A stretch of DNA of 64,000 nucleotides from Owenia fusiformis. Taxonomy: Eukaryota > Annelida > Polychaeta > Sabellida > Oweniidae. How positions within the stretch are numbered: position 1 is the first letter of the stretch; each line of letters begins with the position of its first letter. A program made the position numbers and the translations under genes. This document shows, in pieces, positions 34,488 through 46,500 of the stretch. The DNA lies in assembly GCA_903813345.2 (NCBI GenBank), contig CAIIXF020000003.1:12788931-12852930 (forward strand), given 5' to 3'. Under the pieces are notes generated by a model that had not been told where the DNA came from, made no database searches, and worked only from the letters and a program-made list of their open reading frames with translations.

Positions 34488-37400
34488 CTATGGGGGTTGC
34501 ATAATGGTTTGTTGGCCTATCTGAAACTGCCTGTTCTCCATCTTTTTCTATACGTTCTAAATTGTCAAATACTGGATTGGATATTGGGTCTATGATAACA
34601 GGGTTTCCGCTTCGTGACACACCTGTCGGTTTCATTGAAGAATATCGTCTATAAACAAATAATGCGAAAGAATATTAATAGCCCGAATGTATTATGTAAA
34701 TGACGAAAGGGCTGAAATCGGGTTCCATTCGAACCCAAAGCACATATTTGGCAATAACTCAACAACCAGAGAATCTTTTTTTCATTCTGATTTCAGTTTT
34801 AAATAGGTTATTCAATTACATATATGCATTATTTATCTTAGACTTTGCAAGAAAATATGAGTAAGCTTAAACATAATCCCACGGGTCATGTGTCTTAGTA
34901 CTTAGTATTTTGTAGCACTTGGTATCATTATTATATAACACATCATTAGAACATAATTTAGTGATAGTGATGTTCTTTGACCTTCTTCGTTCTTTGTAGT
35001 ACAAAAAGTTATCATATACAATTTACATCTGGTTTATTTTATTTGAAAGGAAATGAATGAATTGAGGATAAGATGGAATTTCATGTAGGTTGAATAATTG
35101 TTTCTGATATAATTATTGCAAAGAATGTGCTCTGTGGTCCAAATTGACCAAAAATACATTTAATGGTTAACAATAACATCATCACATTAGTACACGTCTA
35201 ATAGAGACAACAAGGCATTAACATGACAAAATGTCACCACCTAAAACAATTTGGTCAATTTAAAGCAAGTTGGAAAATACCTTTTGACCTTAAGAAGAGA
35301 AAGATGTAGATGTAGATGTCTGAAAAGATGTAGATGATTTTGAAAAAAAAATTTGGTCAATTTGAAGCAAGTTGAAAACAGACCTTTTGACCTTTTTTGA
35401 CCTTGAGAAGGTCATTAAAGGTCAAATGTCAAATCTAAAGTCAGATTTGAATTTCTGAGAACATGTAGATGATTTTGAAAAAAAATTAGCCAATTTGAAG
35501 CAAGTTGAAAAAAAGACCTTTTTGACCTTGAGAAGGTCATTGAAGGTCAAATGTCAAATCTAAAGTCATATTTGAATTTCTGAGAACATGTAGATGATTT
35601 TGAAAAAAAATTTAGTCAATTTGAAGCAAGTTGAAAAAAGACCTTTTTGACCTTTTTTGACATTGAGAAGGTCATTGAAGGTCAAATGTCAAATCTAAAG
35701 TCAGATTTGAATTTCTGAGAACACGTAGATGATTTTGAAAAAAAAATTTAGTCAATTTGAAGCAAGTTGAAAACAGACCTTTTTGACGTTTTTTGACCTT
35801 GAGAAGGTCATTGAAGGTCAAATGTCAAATCTAAAGTCAGATTTGAATTTCTGAGAACATGTAGATGATTTTGAAAAAAAATTTTAGTCAATTTGAAGCA
35901 AGTTGAAAAAAGACCTTTTTGACCTTTTTTGACTTTGAGAAGGTCATTGAAGGTCAAATGTCAAATCTTGAGTCAAATCTAAAGTCAGATTTGAATTTCT
36001 GAGAACACGTAGATGATTTTGAAAAAAAAATTTAGTCAATTTGAAGCAAGTTGAAAACAGACCTTTTTGACCTTTTTTGACCTTGAGAAGGTCATTGAAG
36101 GTCAAATGTCAAATCTAAAGTCAGATTTGAAGGTCAAATGTCAAATCTAAAGTCAAATCTAAAGTCAGATTTGAATTTTTGAGAACATGTAGATGATTTT
36201 GAAAAAAAATTTAGTCAATGTGAAGCAAGTTGAAAAAAGACCTTTTTGACCTTGAGAAGGTCATTGAAGGTCAAATGTCAAATCTAAAGTCAGATTTGAA
36301 CTTCTGAGAACATGTAGATGATTTAGAAAAAAATTGAAGTCAGTCTAAACAGTATTTGTTAAGTTATAGGAAGTTGTAAGAAATTGTTACAGACGCCGGA
36401 CGCCAACCTCCAACCGCCGGACGCCAACCTCCAACCGCCGTCGCAAAAAAACGGAGACCATAACAATATGTCACCACTTTTGGTGGTGACATAACAATTA
36501 CTTTTTTGGCAGGTTTGAAACATAGATGTCACTCATAACCAACCTGTATATGAGTACGACAGCAACGACTAGACCTACAGCAAGCACTCCTACGGCGATC
36601 CCTATTCCAATACTTGCACCTTAAAATACAACACACAGTTATATATTTCTTATGACCGGTTGTTCTCTTAAGTGGACTCATCTCTAATCTAGCCGATTTG
36701 GAGGTAACAATTTTTGCCCCAAAGAATGGTGTCATGGTGTCAATTTAACTGCATAACATAACAACGGTAGGTGGTCACAACTCTACAAATCTAGGTCTTA
36801 CACGTATATTGCTTATTTACCATTTTCTTGGAAATCAAACTTTCCAGATAAAATTGACTAATGATTCACATGTATAAAATCCAGTATAGCGAGGCCATAC
36901 GTTTCGCAAACGTTTTGCGTTGATATAAGCGAAATTGCGGTCATACATAACAGAAAAATCGACAGTGGAACCATTTTATTTTGACTTAAATGTTTTCTCT
37001 GATTTTCATACATTTTTGGATTAAACTTGTGTTTACATTACATTTAAAATATAGCGAATAATATATACTCACCATCGAAACGTACATTAGGTTGGGATCG
37101 TACAGGTAGACTGTTAGCGGGGTTCTTAGTTGGATCAGAAACTTGAACAGGTAGACTGGTAGCGGTGTTATTGGTTCGATCAGAAACTTGGGTGCACCAA
37201 ATAGTCTCATCTGACCAATGTCCATTTGCAAGGCACTCCCTTGTGTTGTCCCCGTCTGTGGTCTGTAGACTGAATCCGCTCTGACATGCATATTCGACAA
37301 CAGAGCCATATTTAGTGTCCTCCAATCCAAATATGTTGGCCATTCCTGTTCCCATGGGTGGAGGACCACAGTCTACCACTGATGTAAATAAGATTAGGTT

Positions 37401-40400
37401 AATAATAATAGTGTTTGCGTGACCACAGACCTAAATGATGTAGCTTTGTGCAACCATAGTGGCATTCCCTCCCCGAGATTCCCTCCTCAATCACGCTTCT
37501 CTTGGACATACCAACAATAGAAATTTGGTTTTTGGTAAGCTTATTTTACAAGACTCTGATGATACTTTAACAATTAATTGTTCAATATATGACCGCTCAT
37601 TTTCGGTGTGTTAACAATACGAACATATTAATGACTCACGTTCACATGTGGGGGTAGTCCCATCCCACAAACCGCTTGGAAGACATTGCCTCTCTGCATT
37701 TGCGCGATTTCCCAGTGCAAAACCTACATTACATCCATATTTCGCAACTGTGCCAATTTTTCCATCGGTCAAATGCACCCATCCATTGTTTGGAGCATCA
37801 ATAATGGATTCACATTTATCTGCCTTATAGGGCTCTGTAACAGAGTAAAGGCTATCCGTCACACTCGTGATAACAACCAAACAAGGCATTACAGAGGCCG
37901 ACCATCGAACGCCAACTGCAAACACCGACCGCCGAACACCGTCCACAAGTTGCAGTGGCAGAGTGGAGACTATGACAATATGTCACCACCGTGACATCAA
38001 AACAGTTTCATATGTTCATATTGTGGCTAGCTTTGAGGTTGAGAAAGCCCAAACCTCCTAAACGTTCCAAAAAGATGAATTCTCTGTGTCACGTGCAAAG
38101 TAATCAGGAATGTTTAAGAATAAAACTACTATACACTAGAAACAAAAAAGTAAGAGAGGCGGGTTCAGTTCTGTATCAGAGTGCTTAAACACATTGGTTT
38201 TCTTACAACCAAGGAGGAGGTTCGTAAATGTTTCAAATCTTTTCATATTACTTTTTCGCTGCTTTAAAAAATGTGAAAGTTCCGGAGTGGCTTTCACAAT
38301 ATCGGGTTTGGTTCATATTATGTTTGCTACTTTGTGGTTTCACACACAAGGTATTTTTACGAAGAAATGGTCACATTAATAAGACAGAATAATGTGTAAA
38401 ATACCATATTGACATAGAAATCCCCGTTTTGTGGAGCATACTTTTGTTCCATAAACAGCTATACCATCGTTTATGTACTCAATTGTATCTTGGGCAACGT
38501 CTGCTATTACACTCGACAAATCAATGACCTTTACGTAATAGCACATCTTTTTAGAATAGTCTGGTAGAAAGTTCTTGTTTCCTAAAAGTAAAAAGACGAG
38601 GTTGGATATTATCACAAAACTCATGTGTATTTGTTACCCTTGCCCGGAAATGAAGTAGTGAAATATCAAAAAAGTTTTGTTTTGTTTTGAAAAAACACAT
38701 TCATGTCATTAGTAAAATAATCGTCTATACATTTCAAATAATTAATATTCAATTATACAAGGTGACATTTTCACATCTTAAGCTATATATTTTCCTTGGC
38801 TGGTTTAATGTTTAAATATGGTTTAATTTGATGAGACTAGTAATAATGAGGACTCATACAGTAATGAGTGAGAGTCTCTTACTCACCCCTGATCCAGTAG
38901 CTGTCTGTAGAACCATTTCCATAAAGGGAAGTTGCTTTTCGTACGATCTCAAATAGCAACGACCGTACATCTTCATTTGACAACAGGAGAAGTGAAGAAC
39001 CCTTCGATGTGCAAAAGGCATTTGATTCGCTAGATGACTTTAAATCTGCCTTATTAAAATGGTCTTCAAAGCACAGATGGCCAAGCGAATACAATGGCCT
39101 TACTGACATATTACACGCCTTCGGATCTAAATCTGAAAAGAATTAAACAAGCTGGTTTGAATAAAAAAGTAAGTAATGTTAAATAAGAATTGATATTACA
39201 TTGTACAGTTGTATTGCATTGTATTGTATTGCTCTGAATTGAATTGAATCGCATTGTTTTGTATCGTATTGAATCAGATCAAAGTAGAGACGTTCTTACA
39301 AGAAATGAATGTAATGGTTAATGAAGGAAACTGTAATAAGGGATACATTGATCATCTTGTTTGAAAAACTACTAAAAAGTGTTATAATGACGAGCCAAAT
39401 AGGTGCTTATACAGGTCAAACGTTTTTTATTGTTGAATGATTTGAAGCACCCCCTTTTTGCTAGCATTTGAACTCAAGCAACAGTGCCCTTCTCCAAAGT
39501 CTCATAGAAAACCATGAGTTAAAAATATTTAGAACTACAAGTCATTGATTATTATTTGACCCAACCTGTAATTAGGTTCGAAACAAAATTTGTTACTACA
39601 CAAAATGATGCTCACCATGTACCAAGTGACATAAATAACTTTATACGCACCACATCTTGGGTTTCTTCTATTCCAATCGTACTTAGAAACCTGTAGCCGT
39701 CCATTGCTCGGTAATCTTGATGTCACGAGTTTACATGAACGCGAAGGAGGCCAAACGTTCGATATTCTATAACCCGTACTACAGGAATACGTTACTTTAG
39801 ATCCTACATCACGCGTGGAGTTAGATGGCTGTATTTGTCCGTCTTGAGGAGGATAAAGTTGGGGACACTTTGCTGTCGGAAAAAATATATTAACGACTGT
39901 AAAGAGTGGAATGTTAGAGGATCATGGTGGAATAGGATGTCAATTATGTACATGAAAATGATTTAAAAAAATTTTAACTTGTAAATACGATCAACTGTTT
40001 GATTGTTTTTTTACCTGGAATACACTCATAATTAATTGTTTGACATCGTAGAGGACTACAACATGTATCTAAGTTTATCTTAAGAATGGTCCAGAAATTA
40101 TTTGTCCAGCCTTGCAATGTATCGACGACATCTTGTGTTATATCATATTGTGTGCATGTTGTCTGATTATAGGAAGGTAGGTCACACGTTCGATTCCTAG
40201 ACTTGGCGTCGAGATGAGCAAATGCCTCAATGATACGTATTGCGTGTCCCTTTTGGCACTCGATTTCTTTTAACGTCCTCTTTTTTCCCCAACAGGTTCT
40301 AGTTGACTTTGCTTGAAGTAAAAATATGTGGAGGATATACAGTTATGTAGTTTATACAATATTAGACCGTCCATAACGGAAGACCAGATCATCTCATTTT

Positions 40401-41490
40401 ATTCCCGGGATTTTATTATCATGTTAACTTCGCGTTTAAACATATAAACGTTGCATACTTATGAAATATATAATGGATCACTTACTGGAAACTAATCTAA
40501 CATTTATCCATTTACATATATACATGCTGATAATATTTACTGACATTGCTCCAGGCATTTTTATTCGTTTGCCCAGTGCCGAAAACAATATTGAACGTGT
40601 ATACGTGTTAAATCATAGACGATCTTGCAATTAATACGATAATGTCATTCGTCCAGGTATCCCATGTGTTATATCGTCAAAAAGGCAATAACGTCAGGCC
40701 CGTAGCCAGGGGGGGGGGGGGGGGGGGTTCGCAGGGTTCGGGCGAACCCCCCCCCTGGCCAAAAATTCTTTCAAAATCATGCAGTTTTTCACCATTTTGA
40801 GCACTTCTCAAGTGATTTTAGCCATATTTGGGCCAAAATTGTCAAATGTGAACCCCCCTTGGAAATTTTTGAAAACTGACCCCCCCCCCCTTGGCAAATC
40901 CTGGCTACGGGCCTGAACGTTCTGTGTACATTTTAATAAACATAAGGTAACGTACGTGTCTTCGTCGCATGTTATATAGAATGTTATATGTACAGACATT
41001 AGGAATTACATAAGTGTTTTACATGTGCAGCCATGTCGTTTGAACATAGGAATTAAGTTTATTGGCACAACAAAAAATGTCTTACCAAGTACAAGCTAAC
41101 ATTTGTATGCATATAAAGCAGCTGAATGTACATTATCAATAACAGTAGGAAAAATATATATAATGTTAAGTGTAGACCTTTCAAGTTGTTAATGATAAGT
41201 TCCTTTGGTAATACGCTGACTTTATAAATCTATAAAGGCAGTCATTGTTAAATAATTTATATGAATATGAATGAACAGAATCAGTTAACTCTGGGATGAG
41301 GTTTTCATCATATCTCCCCAGTTGTACTCAAAAACAATGTTAAACAATACATAGCTCATTTCCCTAATTAGATATAATTTTTACTTTATACTTATATATT
41401 TACTAAACTCTAAGTTAACTTACCATTCGCTATTTCCCATAGAAATGCAATTGCAAAGGAGAGGTATATTACCTTCAAATTAGTATACAT
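34488..41490 (-). CDS. Modular type I receptor: lectin-like, sushi x3, C-type lectin, TM (3' end unresolved)
   Basis: Exons: 41490-41424 (signal peptide), 40311-40015, 39872-39651, 39132-38887, 38581-38405, 37834-37640, 37378-37073, 36619-36544 (TM), 34648-34488 (tail). All extracellular introns are phase 1, as expected of shuffled domain exons. Order: signal peptide ~1-21; Cys-rich domain ~22-121 with SUEL-lectin features (EIECQKGHAIRIIEA ... INYEC); sushi 1 ~122-195; C-type-lectin-like domain over two exons ~196-336 (YWIRG, GFLCQ); sushi 2 ~337-401; sushi 3 ~402-460; a stalk with two 15-residue repeats (QVSDRTNNTATSLPV type); TM ~506-528 (IGIAVGVLAVGLVVAVVLIY); tail with NPVFDNL and NHYATPI. 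It is probably a cell-surface recognition receptor, by analogy with sushi/lectin proteins in innate immunity. The frame is open at the 34488 donor; no terminal exon was found with confidence. Only the first acceptor (40311) has close alternatives. Confidence 0.85.
35213..36493. repeat. GGCATTAACATG element carrying a 1.1 kb minisatellite
   Basis: The left end (GGCATTAACATGACAAAATG, then TCACCACC) and right end (CACCACTTTTGGTGGTGACA) are those of the dispersed family. Between them are about eight units of 124-180 bp (35249-36345), each with GACCTTGAGAAGGTCATTGA, AAATCTAAAGTCAGATTTGA and CATGTAGATGATTTTGAAAA. After the array come two copies of GCCGGACGCCAACCTCCAAC. It lies in the receptor intron between TM and tail exons. 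Termini plus central tandem repeats resemble Helentron-type or MITE-with-satellite elements; that class is inference. Confidence 0.85.
37883..37998. repeat. GGCATTAACATG-family repeat in the receptor intron
   Basis: Head AAGGCATTACAGAGGCCGAC, interior with CGAACGCCAACTGC and CCGACCGCCGAACACC, tail CAATATGTCACCACCGTGAC. It lies between sushi 2 and C-type-lectin exons, about 50 bp from the sushi 2 acceptor. Confidence 0.7.
39199..39285. repeat. Degenerate pentanucleotide repeat
   Basis: ATTGT/ATTGA/ATTGC-type pentamers in a row (ATTGTATTGCATTGTATTGT and onward). Intronic to the receptor gene. Confidence 0.75.
40695..40915. mobile_element. MITE with CAGGCCCGTAGCCAGG termini, copy 2
   Basis: 221 bp, same ends and interior as 9574-9784. 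The flanks are AACGT on both sides (40690-40694, 40916-40920), a second example of a 5-bp target duplication. A poly-G run near the left end and a poly-C run near the right are length-variable between copies. It lies in intron 1 of the receptor. Confidence 0.9.
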
Positions 41491-42849
41491 CTTAATGTCA
41501 CCTCGATTGAACTTAAAATAACGCATTTGTTTACAATTATAGATTAATATGTAGATCCATATTAGGCCAATTTGGCAATATTACAAAGAAATCGTCTATG
41601 TTTCATAGAAGCTACTTTGGTTTAAACCAATTCAGAACTATTATTCATGCGTTGTTGTTTTGCTCAAATACACACACACATACATCGTATACAAACAGGT
41701 CGTATTGTGAAATATAAAAAATAACTTTAGCGGATGTCTTAAATCTTTTAGCATTCATGCGTTAAGTTGATCATTTTTATGCTTTTAAGTACATTCACAA
41801 ATAACAAACCTAGTAATGTTGATACAATTCTGAACTTTCTTTCATTCTGTATAAAGTGTGAATAACACCCTAACAGATCGACCCATCCTACAAAACATTC
41901 GGTAGTCTATTTTACAAAAATGAATCTACCGTTAAAATAACAGTAAATAAATCCGTCCTTATAGTGGGAGTACCACCAAAATGTGCATTTAAATTACCGA
42001 AGACTTGGTTTACAAAGAATGACCATGATATGACGTTCCGAACGTCTTTGTTCGAGTGCTTTCCTCAAATGAATCCCTAAGTAGACATCAAATGAACCCC
42101 GGTTGTGGTTTTCCCAGTATTCTTTTAAGGGAAAGTAAATAAAATATGTGTCGGTTAAATGGACTCCTATTTCCATTGACCTTAGCAAATGCAATATAGC
42201 GGAGTAAACTTCATAAAAAAATAAAACACATTGGTGTCATGATATGAATGACATTAGGGCAAGGTGACCCAATTAAACATTCCAAAGGGGAATTCTGTTT
42301 AATGTTTAATTGTTCCAAGTATACACACAGCTTCATCAACTTTGGTAATTAACGGTGACAATAATGGCATCCCATTAATTGCATGTTAATTGGTATAACA
42401 GATATGGCCACATGTACATCAGCATCCTAGACTCACCATATAAATGACTATAGTACGAGCGTACTCCCGTCTGTAACTTTTTCGATAGCTTGTTTTTTTT
42501 GCTTCTTTAAATATATTCTCTTAACTTACTTCATGATATCCTTCATTTTAAGACTGCAGACAGGGAGAGTGGCAGTATTGCTTCAATCTCTAGTGACCCA
42601 AACCCCAAACACCGGCCAGGTCTCCCAGAGATGAGGAAAGGAGGAGGGGGCCTGACTAACAGACTAAGGGAGTGGCGTGTGCAGAGGCAGGGAAACAGAG
42701 AAATATAGACTAAGATGTGAAGGAACTTATACCCAATGTCTCGGTTTATCAAAGAAATGGTAGTTGGTAACCAAAGGGTGAAGTTGGTATATATATTGTA
42801 CTCTACTTGATTCTCTTGATTAATTTCCTCCTACAGGTTAATCTTATGG

Positions 42850-42935
42850 TACCCTAGTGCAGAGTCAAGTTAAACTACAAAGACAAGACATTAAGCTCTC
42901 TTTTAAGAAGCGAAGTCAAACGAATGTAAAGGGTA
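42850..42935 (-). mobile_element. Mutator-like MITE, copy 4
   Basis: 86 bp, TACCCTAGTGCAGAGTC at one end and GAATGTAAAGGGTA at the other. Flanks ATCTTATGG and TTCTTATGG match at 8 of 9. Confidence 0.88.
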
Positions 42936-43093
42936 TTCTTATGGCTATGCTAACTTATTTTTGTTGTGGTATTGTCAAATGTGCCCAACGACATATGTTC
43001 TGAGAGTCCTACTTTTTATCACTTATGTTCATCAAATCATCAGTTATTAGACAATGTGACCAATATTATGAAAGGGACTCATCTAGTAAGAAC

Positions 43094-43174
43094 GACCCCT
43101 GTGCGCGTCTGTAGTCATAAACTACAAGACGAAGCTCTGTTTTAAGAAGTGAAGTTGAACGAATGCAAAGGGTA
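43094..43174 (-). mobile_element. Mutator-like MITE, copy 5
   Basis: 81 bp, GACCCCTGTGCGCGTCT to GAATGCAAAGGGTA. Flanks AGTAAGAAC on both sides match at 9 of 9 (43085-43093 and 43175-43183). Confidence 0.9.
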
Positions 43175-43597
43175 AGTAAGAACATGGGGGGAGGATCGAA
43201 TCGAACCAATCCATTTCACCTATAGTGGGTACTAGAATAGTATTAGACAAACAAGAATGACTCTCCCACGATTGTTTTGATTATTAAATCAATTCAGTTT
43301 TATAACAGTCCATTACCAATTCATAACTGCCTCAAGGAACATAGTTGTCACGATCTACCAGGAACGCACTATAATTTTTGCCTCTCGTATTTACAACTAT
43401 CATAAACTCAAACGCTCCAACTAAATATGTATATGCCGAATTGCATATTTATGATATAGCCGTACGCATAACCCCAGGCTATAAAAATAACAGGTAATTG
43501 TTTTAATAATGAAATTGAATACGTTAGCGACCAACCTTCTCTTAATTACTGTTTCATTGATGGATTGATATTTCGGAGATATTTTTAGGAGGTTAAC

Positions 43598-46500
43598 ATG
43601 GAGTGGAGTACGCTTATAATCGGATTTACCCTCTTTAGTCAAGGTATGTTGATAATTATGGTATTTAGAGGTAGAATTTGTTGTGAGGAGTACATCATGA
43701 CCTGATAATGATGAACTACTAATCAAAAGAAAGATCTGGACATATAAATTTAGATACAATTTAAAACTGATTTTATAGGCTTCATGAAACAATCCGAACA
43801 ATGGATTTTGATAAGTTTGAAACATAAATGGCCACGATACAAATAAATTGCCTTCAGGATTACAAATTTCAAATTACAATTAAAGAGAATCATGAATAAA
43901 AACACAGAAAACAAAGATGCAGGTCAACAAAAGATCCATGAATAGTGAATACTAAATGAGAATGTAATTTGTTTATATCGTTCTGCTCTTATTGTTTTAA
44001 GATAAAAGGTTCCCAAATCATTCTTTACCTCGATCGATTTGTTTTGCCTTTCTAAAAGAGACCTTCATCCCAAAGTACTAGACTCTGGCACTCATGGTAC
44101 TTTTTTAGTTTTAACTTATTAAAACAATTCCGTTTTCTGATATAGCTTATGGATTCTTTCCGAGGTTTGGTCCACGCTTGATCCGAGTTGACACACCACC
44201 GCCACCAGAGTTCCCGGAGCCACGGTGTTACCAAGCGCTTAGCCCAGGTCCTTGCTACGCCTCGAAACCACGATGGTTCTACAATTCCGATACTGCGGAG
44301 TGTCAACCCTTCGTGTTTGGGGGATGCGCTGGAAATGATAACAATTTCCAGACTGTGGATGAATGCGTCAAGTCTTGTATTGGTAATGTGCTATGTTAGA
44401 CAATATGTTCCTTATTTCATGTATTTACACCCTGCTTTCTTAATTGTTTCGAGTGCTGTCAGTATGCAAGGCAACTTAAAAGGCCATGTTCCCACAAAGT
44501 TAGATTACTGTTTTATAAAATGACATCATGAAATCCCTCCATTTCAACTAACCTTTGTCGAAAGCTGATGGATGGTGCCTTCCTTGGGTACCATGAACTC
44601 GTGGTTATTGCCCCATTCTTAGTTGGTCTATGCAGCTACTAAAGGTCACAAAAGGCCAAAATTGTGTGTGTTCATGTTCAAAACAGTACTGACCAACGAA
44701 CACACCTTATTAAGTCTTTAAAACTACATTTGTTTTTCAAATTCAGGACACCGAGATGTCACCGAGGATGACGGCAACGATGGGCCATTCGGAATTCCAA
44801 GAGGAAGTCCCATAACATCTTTCCCAAAGATAACTCCAATTGATATGAGTCATCGCAGTTTCCTAGGGGAGAAACTTCTAAAACTCAGACTAGGGGCGCT
44901 TTATGGTAGGCTTCGAAACCGTCTGGAAAACGCTCCACCTCTTATAAGAACAATTTTCTTTAAACGTGATAACTTAGATGGTAGCATTGTGCCTGAGGCT
45001 GAATCAAATGATAATGTCCGTGGTGGTGGCTCTGATATGAATGTTAATGAAGGCCTAGTAAAAACTGTTGATGTTCCTGAGAGCACAACTGAGTCAAATC
45101 AGAACGCCGAGACTACTGAAACAGATGTAGAAGCAGACAGTGATAACAAAGAGCAATCGACACAAGTAAATAAACCAGTGGAAACTTATGAAGAAGAACA
45201 TACAACAATGGAAAAATCAGACACAGAGTCAGATGATGAACATATGCTTGGTATTGATAGAACCGAAACAATACCATCCGATCTAGCAGAGGAAAACGCC
45301 CCGTCTGAGTTCAACGAAGTATCAGTCTCTGGTGTTGATATCAGTCCATCCGTTAAATCAAATGAACCAAATAAGCAAGAGATTGAGAATGAAAATGACA
45401 CCGACAATATCCCAATAGGTGGTTCATCTGAGAATCAAGAAACTGAAACTAGCCAAGATTTCAACGATGCATGCCATCAACCCATGGTCGTCGGCATGTG
45501 TAGAGCCAGTATTCCTATGTGGTACTATGACCACACTATCAATCAGTGCATTTTGTTTAACTATGGTGGCTGTAGAGGAAATGACAACAAATTCACGTCT
45601 TTCGTTGAATGCTGGGATAAATGTGGCATTATAAGAGAATTGCAACCAGGTAATTATGAGCACCTTTCTTGATAAAATACTTGAATGAGAGTTGCATCTT
45701 GCGCTCTTGTGAGCGATGCATGACCTTTACCTTTAATCTTTATACCCTTTCCTTCACCAATCATAAACAAGTTTTAGATGCAAAGATAACAAATGAATGG
45801 ATGAATGGGGCTAGATTCCAAGGACTAGATTGGAACTATCAAACAGAACCAAATGAATATAAATTCACTGCATTTTAATACACATGTGTTATGCCATATG
45901 GACCTAAACAATGCAGTTTGACTTGCCACAACCATTACATTAGCCCTAAGAAATAACCGATATGGCTATATTTTGTATATCTGAGCGACAGAAGTACATA
46001 ACATATGCCTACATCTACTCATATCACCTTTTCATATGTAACACTGTCAACTTGCTGGCGACATGTGTCGTACAGTAACAGCTTGGTCCTAAAATTACTT
46101 CACTAACCATTATTCTGGATGGAGAAATTATCATTTCAAAATTTACCGTAATTACACAAGTTCCTCGATGCTATTTATTTCTATTAACCCAAATTAAGTG
46201 TGTGTAATATGCCATAAAAGGATGTAAAATGCAATCAAAAGTTTAACATCAATATAAAATTTAAAGAGTGATAACATTATTTCATAAATGTTTAAATATG
46301 AGCCATATACCTCGATTGTAATGCGCCCGTCAGCAATATGCATTGAGGCTATTGTGTAATATTAAAACATTAATGGCGTTTGTTGACAACAAATTGATTA
46401 TTTTTGATTTTAGAATCTGGAGCATTTGATCCACAGCAAAATCTGAACGAGGGTCTCCCCGAAATGCCATCATTTCAAACGAACGTACCAAATGAGCTCG

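Larger units (their letters stand above)
41491..43597. other. Divergent intergenic region between receptor and Kunitz genes
   Basis: 2.1 kb separating the start codons of two genes transcribed away from each other, so both promoters must lie here unless 5' UTR exons intervene. No clear TATA assignment was made. It contains two Mutator-like MITEs (42850-42935 and 43094-43174) and no coding exon that could be supported. Confidence 0.6.

Noticed and set aside
44052-44306. Minus-strand frame opposite Kunitz exon 2
   Set aside because: Shadow of the real plus-strand exon, which has cysteine spacing and splice sites that fit.
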